A stretch of DNA of 64,000 nt, taken from Arabidopsis thaliana (Eukaryota; Streptophyta; Magnoliopsida; Brassicales; Brassicaceae). The notes under the pieces were generated by a model that was not told the DNA's origin, did no database searches, and saw only the letters and a program-made list of their open reading frames with translations. The position numbers and the translations under genes were made by a program. The stretch covers positions 17,673,835 through 17,737,834 of the forward strand of contig NC_003076.8 in assembly GCF_000001735.4 (NCBI RefSeq), read 5' to 3'. The first letter of the stretch is position 1. Each line of letters opens with the position of its first letter. Shown here in pieces: positions 35,366 to 48,649 of the stretch.

Positions 35366-38300
35366 TTCTTCTTATTTTTTGATTCGATTCGAACGATACA
35401 AACCCTAATTCATAAAAGCACAAGGGAATTGACTGATTGGTGTGAGGCATGATCGTGAATCAGTGATAAGCTTCTGTCTTTGGGTTCTTTCCCGCGCGTT
35501 CGTTGCCCTAGAAGAATTTGGTATTCTGAATAATAAGGTTTTGGTTTTCTAACTAAGAACTTTGTGACGTTTTTGTGTACTGGGAACTACACGATGTTTA
35601 GCCATTCTAAAAATAAGATGTTCAGGCTCAGAGTCTGTGAACCGAACCGGACCGGAACCGTCCATAAAGAATTTGACAACAACAAAAAAAAAAAGAGAGA
35701 CGAAAATACGGATAATTTTTTTTTAATTACAACAACAACTTTCTTATTATATTTTTGACATCACATGTGACGAAAATGGCTTGTTTGTTTAAATTTTTTA
35801 ATAAGACCAAACATAATTGGACAACCAATTATAAAAGTGACAAAACACGATTAATTTTTAAATTTTTTATTTACAAAAACAACTATTTTCTTATTAAATT
35901 TTATTTTTGACATCATATGTGACGAAATGGCTTATCTGTTTGTTTTTCAATTAAATCCAAAATTGGTAACACTTTGGTTTTATTTGTTTTGTCAACTGAA
36001 TTTATGAATTTGATTAATCGTATGTTTTCGGACTTCGGAGTAGTTAACATGACATCTATCTAATAAATCCATTGTTAATCAAATGATTTCTAATTAATAT
36101 ATAATGAAAATCTTTGAAGCAAATAAGATCATGTATTTATATTCATCCCTACACTAACCAGAAAGCCAATCCCGTCGCTCACACATGGATAAAGGACAGA
36201 CAAAGTCAAGAGACCCGTCAATTATTATGAACGAAAGTTAATATTTATTCTAAATTTGTCAAGAAGAGTTGTAATTAACGAAATGGTCCTAAATATGTAT
36301 AAATGACAAATAATTTTCAGTACTTACATTAAAAAAAAAAATTGGAATTGAAGTATTGAAAAAGCAATTCATGGTTGCCGATTGTGTGGATCCAGACTGA
36401 TCAAGAACTGTATGAGTTGTGAATGCAATCACTTGGATTTGGTACAAGATACATATATCTTAAAGTCGCACCATATATGTAATGTTAAACAAATCAAAAT
36501 ATATTAGAACGTGGGAAATGTTCTTAAGGATGTAATGTAAACGAATGAGGACTAGGTTAACAATACACATGAGTTCAGCCATTCACATATAAAATAATGT
36601 TAATGTTTACAAACAAAATTCGGTCAATAATTTAAGAACTTGCAAGACATATCTATATATACATGATTAATATTTGTTCAAATCTGTAATCTCTTCGTCT
36701 TAATCTGTTACCAACAAAAAAAATGATTTCTGTTAGACAAATTCTAATAATTATTATTTCGATCCGAGATACTCATATATATTACAATTTGAAATAAAGT
36801 ATATACAAAATGGAACATAGATCAAAGATTGTAAACTTTGATTTTGCATACCATATATTATTTATTTATTTTTTCCAAATATTTATTATTATTATCTCAC
36901 AAGAGCGAATGTGTAAGTATTAACTGTAGATAGCTCTACCAAGTTTTAAAAGTTTCAAAAGATAATTACTAATTGATTCATGATAAATCTTACGATTTTT
37001 AGTCTTTTGAGACTAATTATTCTTATATCGAGAATCGAAGAATATGAATGATATCAAAAGCTGAAAATTGTGTTTTAGAGAAGAAAATATATTTAAACAT
37101 GTAGAGAAAGTTGGCTAGTCCAAATGTGTATCCATTATTTTTAGAAGGTCTATGCAATCTAAAAGATTTTGATTTCTGAAAAAAATGATGATTTATGTGG
37201 AAACACATAATATAATTGATTTCCTTATCTATGTCATTAAAATATATTTATTTTCCTCTAATGTATCCAAAAAAAAATCTACAGTTGAACACGTTTTAGC
37301 TGAAACGAAGTATGACCAACCAAAATCGCCAAGAGAGAGCAGTCATTCATCGCGACCTCCAAACCCTCTTTATACATGTTGAAGCGATGGAATCCATACA
37401 TACTGATCTTCCAGAAAGTCGAATAGTTTCATAGGTCTTCTCAAAAGAGATGATTTTAACAAAATAATTGTAATAGTTGTGTGAAAATGACTTCTAACAA
37501 TCATTATTCAAATGACATTAGGAATTAGTTGTGTTAACCCTAGAAATTCTACAAGTTTTTTAGGCCCAAAGACTAATCATACGAAGCTTTGTATTTGTGT
37601 ATACACTCGAAAATATTCTAAATTTAAAGTGCGGCTAAGTGGATAAGAAGACGACTCGAATCCAAGACTCTGTACTGGAGAATTACCACAGGACCAAGGT
37701 AATTAACTTGATTAATCGATTTACACTAATCCATCAACCTTTTAACATCTTTTTGGTTGTACATACACATACATATACATAGATATGTATATAGTTATAC
37801 TTATTTATATCTTTTTTTAATAGAATTGATCATATCCGGAGTATAAATTAGCTAAGAATACATTTATTCAGACAGCCAACACAGCTGATTATATTAAATA
37901 GCATGAGCTGGAATGGATGTTTCTCAACTTATTTCTCCAAGTTGCCTATTTCACATCAAGACATGGTGCCCACTTTCCTCCAACTCTAGATTTATTGTAT
38001 ATCTATGTGAAAATGTGCTGTCGTTCACATTCATCCCCAAAGTATTTTAATGTATATTGTATTTGATCACATGAACATGACAAAATTTATCTGTAAATGT
38101 CTTATAATAATTGAACTAAAAATGTTATATTTTTAATCTTTTTGTTTGTTTCTATTGGATAAAATGCAAATAATTATTTGGTAGCTATAGACAAAACTAA
38201 CGTCGTGCAACAAAAGTTAAAACCATCTTTAACAAAAGAAAAAAATTGATGACAAGATATGTATAACAATATCAATGTCTAATGACATTCTATCTTTAAA

Positions 38301-38598
38301 TGTAAGAAACAAAACTAGTATTTTGGAGAAAATATTTTAAACCTTACTTTGTGTTTTTGTTGACATTTCACAAATTATTTAAGGTGATTTGTTAATTAAC
38401 AATATCAAAAAAATCTTCCTAAAAAAAATTAACCCATACATGTGATGCTATAGTTAGTAGTACTAGAACTAAACCCATCCAGTAGTAAATCTAATAAACT
38501 TCATTTTTTTTTGTATTTTGTTGACTTGCACTTCGACATACTCTATATAAACACAACCATATTAGAGATCAGATCCCAACACCACTAATAAACTCAAC
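35366..38598. other. Divergent intergenic region
   Basis: A 3.2-kb AT-rich stretch between the FANCF-like gene (minus) and the acid phosphatase (plus). It holds a two-copy repeat (35713-35965). I see no credible gene; open frames here are short and lack codon bias. TATA-like CTATATAAAC at about 38540 precedes the phosphatase start by 50 bases or so. Confidence 0.5.
35713..35965. repeat. Two-copy direct repeat, ~145-base offset
   Basis: Copy 1 (~35713-35835) and copy 2 (~35850-35965) share TTTCTTATTA, TTTTTGACATCA-ATGTGACGAAA, ATGGCTT and TTGTTT-AA phrases. Old local duplication in the FANCF-like promoter side. Confidence 0.7.
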
Positions 38599-40212
38599 AT
38601 GGCTAGATCCTTGTTGCTCTCGCTAACCCTCACATTCCTCTTCGCCGGAATTGTCTCAGCTCGTGACTGGAACATCCTGAGCCAGCTCAAAGGAACCACA
38701 ACCACCACGAAGACTAGCCAAACCGGCGTCACATCTTTGAAAGCTCCCAACCTAAACGGATACTGTGAGAGCTGGAGAGTCAACGTGGAGCTTAACAACA
38801 TAAGGGACTTTAAGGTGGTTCCACAGGAATGTGTATGGTTCGTCCAAAAGTACATGACCTCATCTCAATACGAAGATGACGTGGAGAGAGCCGTCGATGA
38901 AGCCATCCTCTACCTCGGAAAAACTTGTTGCGAGAAGAAGACATGCGATGGCATGGATGCTTGGATCTTTGACATTGATGACACTCTTCTCTCAACCATT
39001 CCTTACCACAAGAGCAACGGTTGTTTCGGGTAAATAAACTAAACTTAACCATATACATTAGCCTTGATTCGGTTTTTGGTTTGATTTATGGATATTAAAG
39101 ATCCGAATTATATTTGAACAAAAAAAAATGATTATGTCACATAAAAAAAAATTGGCTTGAATTTTGGTTTAGATGGGTTTAAATGTCTACCTCTAATCAT
39201 TTCATTTGTTTTCTGGTTAGCTTTAATTCGGTTTAGAATGAAACCGGGATTGACATGTTACATTGATTTGAAACAGTGGTGAGCAACTGAACACGACCAA
39301 GTTCGAGGAATGGCAAAATTCGGGCAAGGCACCAGCGGTTCCACACATGGTGAAGTTGTACCATGAGATCAGAGAGAGAGGTTTCAAGATCTTTTTGATC
39401 TCTTCTCGTAAAGAGTATCTCAGATCTGCCACCGTCGAAAATCTTATTGAAGCCGGTTACCACAGCTGGTCTAACCTCCTTCTGAGGTTCGAATCATATT
39501 TAATAACCGCATTAAACCGAAATTTAAATTCTAATTTCACCAAATCAAAAAGTAAAACTAGAACACTTCAGATAAATTTTGTCGTTCTGTTGACTTCATT
39601 TATTCTCTAAACACAAAGAACTATAGACCATAATCGAAATAAAAACCCTAAAAACCAAATTTATCTATTTAAAACAAACATTAGCTATTTGAGTTTCTTT
39701 TAGGTAAGTTATTTAAGGTTTTGGAGACTTTAAGATGTTTTCAGCATTTATGGTTGTGTCATTAATTTGTTTAGTTTAGTAAAGAAAGAAAAGATAGTAA
39801 TTAAAGAGTTGGTTGTGAAATCATATTTAAAACATTAATAGGTATTTATGTCTAATTTGGGGACAAAATAGTGGAATTCTTTATCATATCTAGCTAGTTC
39901 TTATCGAGTTTGAACTCGGGTTATGATTATGTTACATGCATTGGTCCATATAAATCTATGAGCAATCAATATAATTCGAGCATTTTGGTATAACATAATG
40001 AGCCAAGTATAACAAAAGTATCAAACCTATGCAGGGGAGAAGATGATGAAAAGAAGAGTGTGAGCCAATACAAAGCAGATTTGAGGACATGGCTTACAAG
40101 TCTTGGGTACAGAGTTTGGGGAGTGATGGGTGCACAATGGAACAGCTTCTCTGGTTGTCCAGTTCCCAAGAGAACCTTCAAGCTCCCTAACTCCATCTAC
40201 TATGTCGCCTGA
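38599..40212 (+). CDS. HAD-superfamily plant acid phosphatase (VSP-like, class IIIB)
   Basis: Three exons: 38599-39029, 39277-39486, 40035-40212; 272 residues. Signal peptide at residues 1-~20 (LLLSLTLTFLFAGIVSA). The HAD motif I is DIDDT at about 125-129, within WIFDIDDTLLS; motif II-like is FLISSRK; then YRVWGVMGAQWNSF as in vegetative storage proteins and class B acid phosphatases. The nucleophile Asp is present, so activity is possible, unlike soybean-type VSPs that lack it. Secreted or vacuolar by inference. I recall AT5G44020. TATA box likely at ~38540. Confidence 0.92.
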
Positions 40213-40878
40213 TTAAATCTTATTTACTAACAAAACAATAAGATCAGAGTTTCATTCTGATTCTTGAGTCTTTTTTTTCTCTCTCCCTCTTTTCATTTCT
40301 GGTTTATATAACCAATTCAAATGCTTATGATCCATGCATGAACCATGATCATCTTTGTGTTTTTTTTTCCTTCTGTATTACCATTTTGGGCCTTTGTGAA
40401 ATTGATTTTGGGCTTTTGTTATATAATCTCCTCTTTCTCTTTCTCTACCTGATTGGATTCAAGAACATAGCCAGATTTGGTAAAGTTTATAAGATACAAA
40501 ATATTAAGTAAGACTAAAGTAGAAATACATAATAACTTGAAAGCTACTCTAAGTTATACAAATTCTAAAGAACTCAAAAGAATAACAAACAGTAGAAGTT
40601 GGAAGCTCAAGCAATTAAATTATATAAAAACACTAACTACACTGAGCTGTCTCCTTCTTCCACCAAATCTTGTTGCTGTCTCTTGAAGCTTTCTTATGAC
40701 ACAAACCTTAGACCCAATTTCACTCACAGTTTGGTACAACCTCAGTTTTCTTCACAACAAATTCAAACATCTTACCCTTATATTACCTCTTTATCTCTTC
40801 AATCATCAAAACACATAGTCACATACATTTCTCTACCCCACCTTCTGCTCTGCTTCCGAGAGCTCAGTGTACCTCGCC
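40213..40878. promoter_or_regulatory. Spacer containing the CESA4 promoter/leader
   Basis: Tandem plus-strand genes. Two matches to the secondary-wall MYB element (ACC[A/T]A[A/C][T/C]) occur near the CESA4 start: ACCAAAT at 40662-40668, and on the minus strand at 40729-40735 (gtttggt). This fits the known control of CESA4 by MYB46/83; the short motif also occurs by chance. Confidence 0.4.
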
Positions 40879-43800
40879 ATGGAACCAAACACCATGGCCA
40901 GCTTCGACGATGAGGTAAGAGAAAACAAAACCGAAACTTGTTTCCTAGGTTTTGTTCTTTACCAAATTCTTTCATTTGGATTCACATTAAAATCTCAACG
41001 TAATGTACATTTCGTGGATGCAGCATCGTCATTCCTCATTCTCGGCTAAGATTTGCAAAGTCTGTGGCGATGAGGTCAAAGACGATGACAATGGTCAGAC
41101 TTTTGTGGCGTGTCACGTGTGCGTTTACCCGGTTTGCAAACCTTGCTATGAATATGAGCGTAGCAACGGTAACAAATGTTGCCCTCAATGCAACACTCTT
41201 TACAAACGCCACAAAGGTAGATTAACTTAAACCCTGTTTTCCTCTCAAAACTATATCTAGCTTGACTCTCATACTGGTGAATTGTTTTGCTTGAAGGCTC
41301 TCCAAAAATCGCCGGAGATGAAGAAAACAATGGTCCTGATGATTCAGATGATGAGTTGAATATCAAATATCGCCAGGATGGTTCCTCCATTCACCAGAAT
41401 TTTGCCTATGGATCGGTACTATTTGACTTTGATTCATGTTTTTTCTTTATAGTCTCTCTTTCCCATTTGGATCAAATTCTGAGTATTTTCTCGGTAATGC
41501 AGGAAAATGGAGACTACAACAGTAAGCAGCAATGGCGTCCAAATGGTCGAGCCTTTTCTTCCACCGGAAGTGGTATAAATAGAAAATATGTGTGAAATAT
41601 GTAAATACCTATAGATGTGCAAACGCAAAATTTGAGACCTGTTTCTGTATGATTTGATTTGAAGTGTTGGGGAAAGACTTTGAAGCTGAGAGAGATGGCT
41701 ACACAGATGCGGAGTGGAAAGAACGTGTAGATAAATGGAAAGCGAGGCAAGAGAAGAGAGGTTTAGTGACTAAAGGAGAACAAACAAACGAAGACAAAGA
41801 AGATGATGAAGAAGAATACCTGTAATAAACAAAAATCTGTTTTTCCTTTTATCTCAAGTATTAAAGACTTGAAGCGTAAGTAACTGAGTTCTTGTTGTTT
41901 ACAGAGATGCTGAAGCAAGACAACCTCTCTGGAGAAAAGTCCCAATCTCTTCGAGCAAAATCAGTCCTTACCGCATCGTGATCGTTCTTCGCCTTGTGAT
42001 CTTAGTTTTCTTCTTCCGTTTCCGTATCTTGACACCAGCCAAAGACGCATACCCTCTCTGGCTTATCTCAGTCATCTGCGAGATCTGGTTCGCTCTCTCT
42101 TGGATCCTTGATCAGTTCCCGAAATGGTTTCCGATTAACCGAGAAACCTACCTTGACCGTCTCTCTATGAGATTTGAACGGGATGGGGAAAAGAACAAGC
42201 TTGCACCGGTTGATGTGTTTGTCAGTACAGTGGATCCGCTCAAGGAACCTCCCATAATCACAGCCAACACAATTCTTTCGATCTTAGCCGTTGATTACCC
42301 AGTGAATAAGGTGAGCTGCTATGTGTCTGATGACGGTGCATCAATGCTCCTGTTCGATACATTGTCCGAAACTTCCGAGTTTGCAAGGAGATGGGTTCCG
42401 TTTTGCAAGAAGTACAATGTTGAGCCAAGAGCTCCAGAGTTTTACTTCTCAGAGAAGATTGATTACCTAAAGGATAAAGTCCAAACTACATTCGTCAAAG
42501 ATCGCAGAGCAATGAAGGTCAGTGAAGAAAGATCTCTTACTTTTAAACCACAGAACATATCTTCTTTACTTACTTGTCAGTGTTTTGCAGAGAGAATATG
42601 AAGAATTCAAAGTGAGGATCAATGCTTTAGTAGCTAAAGCTCAAAAGAAGCCTGAAGAAGGTTGGGTTATGCAAGATGGTACACCATGGCCTGGGAATAA
42701 CACTCGTGATCATCCCGGGATGATTCAGGTCACCACGAAAACCTCAAATCCCAACGGTTACGATATACCATCAAAGGTTCCACCTTTGGATCTAACCAAC
42801 TACTTTGATTCAACTTTTTCAGGTGTATCTCGGCAAAGAAGGAGCATTCGACATTGATGGTAACGAATTGCCACGTCTCGTGTATGTATCAAGAGAGAAG
42901 CGTCCTGGTTACGCACACCACAAGAAAGCTGGAGCCATGAATGCAATGGTAAGCAAAGCAAAGCAAATCAAACAGTCAAAAGCTCACTAAGAAACCAAAT
43001 CTAACTTGTTTTCGGGTGATGTCGCAGGTTCGAGTCTCTGCAGTACTCACTAATGCTCCATTCATGCTTAATCTCGACTGTGACCATTACATCAACAACA
43101 GTAAAGCCATAAGAGAATCAATGTGCTTTCTAATGGATCCACAGCTTGGTAAAAAGCTCTGTTATGTCCAATTCCCACAAAGATTCGACGGAATCGATCT
43201 TAACGATCGATACGCCAACAGAAACATCGTCTTCTTCGATGTAAGTCTTCATTAGCAAAACCCCCGAATTCAAAATTCAAAACCCTTAAATCTGATTTTT
43301 GTTTATAACAGATAAACATGAGAGGCTTAGATGGAATCCAAGGACCAGTCTATGTAGGAACAGGATGTGTATTCAATAGACCAGCATTATACGGATACGA
43401 ACCTCCGGTATCGGAAAAACGAAAGAAAATGACATGTGATTGTTGGCCGTCGTGGATCTGCTGTTGTTGCGGCGGAGGTAACCGTAATCACAAATCAGAT
43501 TCGTCAAAGAAGAAATCAGGAATCAAGAGCTTGTTCTCGAAACTAAAGAAGAAGACTAAGAAGAAGAGTGATGATAAAACGATGAGCAGCTATAGTAGAA
43601 AACGATCATCGACGGAGGCGATTTTTGATTTGGAAGATATTGAGGAAGGGCTTGAAGGATATGATGAGCTTGAGAAATCTTCGTTAATGTCGCAGAAGAA
43701 TTTTGAGAAGAGATTTGGAATGTCTCCTGTGTTTATTGCGTCGACGTTGATGGAGAACGGAGGATTGCCGGAGGCGACGAACACGAGCTCGTTGATCAAA

Positions 43801-45730
43801 GAAGCTATTCATGTTATTAGCTGTGGTTATGAAGAGAAGACTGAATGGGGCAAAGAGGTAAATAATCATATTTATACTTTATAGTGTGGAATTCCTAATA
43901 TTGCAGAATTGCTAAGAGTAAGACAATTAACAAAATAACTTTCAAGTAATACAAAAATATTTTGAAATAATAATAAAAACTAATTTTCAAAACATTAGTT
44001 TAAAAAAAACAAAAATAAAATAAACTTCTATTATAATTTCTAAAGATTAAAATAAAATCAAAAACTTTTTCCTTTGTCAACCACATATTACTCGAAAATT
44101 TATTTTATTTTTAGTTTACATTTTTAAATATTTATCCGTAACTCGCGAATTTAAATGACTGAATTCATCAACTAAATTGAATTTTACTAGTTATAATTGT
44201 TTTGTAGAATATATAGATTGACTAAATAAAAAGTTTGATTTACTAGTTATTTTGATTTTACAATTTGCAATATATGTTTAATCAATCCTTTTTTTCTTTT
44301 GCAAATATAAATTAGAAAGATAACCAAAAAGCTGTTATCTAATACTAATATTGATTTGAGTATGGATTTTAGTGCTTGACTCTTGATTTTTGAACTATGT
44401 TTCATTGTTGTGTTTCAGATTGGATGGATTTATGGATCAGTAACAGAAGATATCCTCACTGGATTTAGAATGCATTGTAGAGGTTGGAAATCAGTTTACT
44501 GTATGCCTAAAAGACCAGCTTTCAAAGGATCAGCTCCGATCAATTTATCTGATCGGTTGCACCAAGTTCTTAGATGGGCTCTTGGTTCCGTCGAAATCTT
44601 CTTTAGTCGTCATTGTCCTTTGTGGTATGCTTGGGGAGGCAAGCTTAAGATTCTAGAACGTCTTGCTTACATCAACACAATTGTTTATCCTTTCACTTCT
44701 ATTCCTCTACTTGCCTATTGTACTATTCCGGCCGTTTGTCTTCTCACCGGCAAGTTCATCATTCCTACGGTAAGTGCTCATGATCTATGTATACTTTAAA
44801 CTCCTAATGGTTTTTACACTTTAACCATAATTCATGAAAAAATAATTATTTTACCCAAACGTTTATAAGAGACTTCTTTTGCGACTATATTTTAGAAACC
44901 AGTTCCATCAATCCTACGGCTAGTTTTTTTTAACCCTTAAACTCCTAAAAGTTTGCACTCTTACCCCTAAAGTTTATATCCTAAATTCCAAATATTTAAC
45001 TCTTTTACCCCTTAGTTATATAAAAATTCACTGTTACCCTAAATGTATTTGTCACAAAATCGAAGAAATGATTATACTTTTTTTTTTGACAATTAGAAAT
45101 GATTATACTTTATTAACACCCTTTTGCTCTCTTTTGATTCAGATCAACAATTTCGCAAGCATATGGTTCTTAGCTCTGTTCCTATCAATCATTGCAACGG
45201 CTATCTTAGAACTCCGGTGGAGTGGTGTAAGCATCAATGACCTCTGGCGTAACGAGCAATTCTGGGTGATTGGCGGTGTCTCAGCTCATCTCTTCGCTGT
45301 CTTTCAAGGTCTTCTTAAAGTTCTCTTTGGTGTTGACACTAACTTCACCGTCACGTCAAAAGGAGCCAGTGACGAAGCCGATGAGTTTGGAGATCTTTAC
45401 CTCTTTAAATGGACAACCCTTCTCATCCCTCCGACAACTCTCATTATTCTCAACATGGTCGGTGTTGTTGCCGGAGTTTCTGACGCTATTAACAATGGAT
45501 ATGGTTCTTGGGGACCGCTTTTTGGGAAACTGTTTTTCGCGTTTTGGGTCATTGTTCATCTTTATCCTTTCCTCAAAGGTTTGATGGGTAGACAAAACCG
45601 AACACCGACGATTGTTGTTCTTTGGTCTATCCTTCTCGCTTCGATCTTCTCTTTGGTTTGGGTTCGGATTGATCCGTTCTTGCCGAAACAGACTGGTCCG
45701 TTACTGAAGCAATGTGGCGTCGACTGTTAA
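40879..45730 (+). CDS. CESA4: Cellulose synthase catalytic subunit 4 (secondary wall)
   Basis: Twelve exons: 40879-40914, 41024-41216, 41297-41415, 41503-41572, 41665-41821, 41905-42517, 42591-42728, 42823-42948, 43028-43240, 43312-43857, 44419-44769, 45143-45730; 1049 residues. An N-terminal RING-type zinc finger (CKVCGDEV ... CCPQC, residues ~22-68) leads to two membrane spans. The cytosolic GT2 domain has Asp motifs SDDGAS (~333), LDCDH (~501) and TED (~748), plus QVLRW (~786). A Lys/Cys-rich class-specific region (CCCCGGG, then KKKTKKK) follows DCD. Six more spans end at QCGVDC. It polymerises UDP-glucose into cellulose with CESA7 and CESA8 in xylem; mutants are irx5 (AT5G44030). Confidence 0.98.
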
Positions 45731-46061
45731 ATGAGGAACCGCATTTTCGTTTTGGACCGCTATTTTGAGCCATTTTGCTTGGCCTATTTTTCCGATTTGG
45801 GTGTTCTTTGTTGGATTATATGGATTTGTAAGGAGGAAAAAAAATACAAAACTTTGATTCACTTGTGAAATAAAGTAGACAAATTTCTGTAAAATACAAA
45901 CAAATAGAATGAATATTACTAAATCAAATCACACACAAAACACAACGATTTTGTTATCAACCACACACACACAAACAAACAGAGTGATAAAAATAATTTC
46001 ACAAAGGCAATGTAGTAACCAAACATGTGTGGAATTCTTTCTCTGTTGTGGAATTGGAGTT
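45731..46061. other. Convergent 3' ends
   Basis: 331 bases between the CESA4 stop and the next minus-strand stop; contains a CACACA/CAAACA repeat at about 45961-45980. No gene signal. Confidence 0.55.
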
Positions 46062-47514
46062 CTAAGAACTTCGACTGTACTTGTTCGTTGCCATTGAGTG
46101 ACTGTTCCAGTAACCACCAACTGTTCCAATTATCGGTGATTCAGGGCTTCTACTTGGCGATTTCCTTGGCGAATTCGTAGCTGAGAACTGCTTTATCTCC
46201 TCTGCAGTTAACGCGCCCAATATAGGTCTTTCATCATGGCATTGAACCAGTTTCGAGTATTTCTTCTTCTCGGACATTGTGGTTTCAACACTGCTACAAC
46301 CGCTGGTCGTGGTTTGTGATGTGGATAACCAAGTTGAAAGACTAGCATCAACAGCTATTTCTTGAGTTCTCTGTTTCTCAGTTTCATCTCTTGATTTCCG
46401 GTTCAAGCTGAATGTTGATGATAAATCATCAACCTGAGACTCCAAGCTGAAGGAAGCAATTATCACATTCTCCTTCCGAGGCTGTGTTTGAGTTGTTGTT
46501 CTTCCTTTGGCTTTCACAGCTTTCCATTGGGAAAGATTCTCAATCGGGTTCAGTACTGCATTGACATATCCACTTCTGTCTCTAACACTCACACTACCCT
46601 TTTCTTCAACCCTCTCTATATCCATAACATTATCCGCAATCTCCTCCGTATAAACTACTTTATCCCAGTTGTGCAGCTTGTCCTCATAATTGTCATCATT
46701 ATAATAGTCATCATCTAGCAGCCCACAATCATCATCATCAGTATCCTCAAGATCGCTATCGTCACAATCCGTTACATCCTCCTCTTCATCATCACTCTCT
46801 CTGCAATTCTGATATCTATGGTTAGAAGGATAAGACCCTGACGAGTTAGAAGTAACATCGCTCCCTTCAGACGAACATCGAGCCTGCCTCGACTTCACCT
46901 CTTCTTTCTTCTCTTCAAAGAGCTCAACAGATTCATCTACTGCAATGTGTTCATATGTTTTAACATTGGTGTCAAAAGTTACTCTCTTACGATTTGGACT
47001 TGGACTCGGACTCTGTTTCTCCTCAACCTTGTCACTGCAGTTTAAAGAAAAGAATCAAATAAGTCAAATCTGTTGAGCTAAAACACAAAACATGAATCTA
47101 AGTAGAAAGAACAAAACCACAACACTTACCAGATATCAGTGATCGGAGTTACAGAAACTGTAGGGACTTTCTCAACAACGTTCACATGATTATCCTTTGG
47201 AGACACCTCCGAGATTTTAGGGACTTCCATAACAGTTGAATCTTTTGCATACTTTGGGACTTCTTCAACAGTAGGAACCCTAAGATTCAAAAGAACATCC
47301 TTTGCAGCTTCCTCAGAGATTCTCTACATAAAACGAAACAAAATTACTTCAGATAAAGCAAAACCCAACAAAAAATTGAAGCTGAAATTAGCTTAATTGC
47401 AGCAAATCAACACTAAGAAGAAGAACTTACGTTTAAACGTGGCTGAAAAGATTCTCTGCGTCTCTGACGGCGACGATTCTTCCGACGACCGAAGCAACCA
47501 AGTAAGCAACCCAT
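46062..47514 (-). CDS. Acidic plant-specific protein with Cys-rich N terminus
   Basis: Three exons on the minus strand: 47431-47514, 47130-47323, 46062-47034; 416 residues. The start MGCLLGCFGRRKNRRRQRRR combines Cys3/Cys7 and a basic patch, typical of lipid-modified (palmitoyl, possibly myristoyl) membrane attachment; that is inferred. The middle is strongly acidic, with Asp/Glu/Tyr runs. The C terminus has SPRKSPSRSPESPIIGTVGGYW, broken into Ser-Pro repeats that look like kinase sites and a conserved GTVGGYW-type end. I know no function. I recall AT5G44040. A 26-base promoter repeat (47684-47750) and a telo-box (47678-47686, read on the minus strand) lie upstream. Confidence 0.85.
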
Positions 47515-48649
47515 TCTCTTCTACAATTCAAAGAGCTAACAACGAGAGAGATTGAAGGTAATAGATTCCTTCGAGAGCTTATAAATCGAAGATTAAAGAG
47601 TCAACATTGCAAAGAGATGATTTTTAACTGGACTTAGAGAGAAGAAGAAGAAGTGTTGTACTCATGGATTTGGGGGTTTAGGGTTTCCTTTTTTATTTGT
47701 CTCTTCAGATTTCCTTTTTTATTTGTCTCTTTAGATTTCCTTTTTTCTCTTTCTAATTTCAGGTTATAATTTATTAATTTTGGCGGAGTAAAAGTAGATG
47801 ACCGTTACAAGTCTGATTTATTAGACTGTGAAATTGGACCGTTGTTATGTGGGCCATGGCTTTTATTAAAAAAAGAAGAGAAGGTATATTATTTAAATTG
47901 GAGATAATGGGCCGTTTTAAACCCAATTATTATTGGTCCACTAAAGTTTTTATATCCTCTAACTTCGACGAGCTTGATATAGTTTTGGACCTTTTGGTGT
48001 GAACGGTCACATTCAACTAAATTAAAAAGTCCAACAAACAAAATCTGGTCATGAAAAGCTTGGTGTGATGTTTCTAATAAGTAAATTTACTGAGGTTAAT
48101 TGGTTGGTTTAACTTAAATGTAATCCAAACTCCTCTCCCTTTAGAGATTTTCAGTTGGGAATGAAAACCTTTAAAGCTTGCACCCTAAAATGACATTAAT
48201 GGTTATAGATATAGTTTGTTTTCATGTTTCTTTTTTTTTTATATTTTCCTTTAGTTTTTTCTAGGGTTGGGACTAAATAATCGGACTCGGATCCGAGATC
48301 CGATTTGAAAAGCTGGATACCCAATTGGGATGGATCCGCTTCCGGATCCTGAATTTTTAGATTCAGATGAATATTTTTTTTTAAACTAAAGAAAGCATAT
48401 CAGCATCACATTTTTGTGGTGATACTGCTTCAAGAATCTGTCACATATCTGTCCAAAAGAAAAGAATTTGTCACATATTGTATAATTTTAATATATTTAT
48501 TGTTTTAGTTTGAAAACAAACGTGGAAAAAAACATCTTACAGGTGTCAGGTGTGCCGCGTCGTCCCACTCAAAGCCTATATCATCAATTTTCTGGCTGTT
48601 CTAATCTACTCAATTTATTTTTTTATTGTTAATTTACTGAAGATCGGCG
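47515..48649. other. Divergent intergenic region
   Basis: Shared upstream region of the acidic protein (minus) and the MATE gene (plus). Contains the 26-base tandem repeat. No other gene signal seen. Confidence 0.55.
47684..47750. repeat. 26-base tandem repeat, 2.5 copies
   Basis: Units at 47684-47709, 47710-47735 and a partial one from 47736; each begins TTTCCTTTTTTATTTGTCTC and ends TTCAGA or TTTAGA. The first two differ at one base. Confidence 0.9.

Noticed and set aside
37600..37750. Possible small RNA or gene between the FANCF-like gene and the phosphatase
   Set aside because: Slightly GC-richer stretch, but no open frame, splice sites or hairpin convincing by eye.
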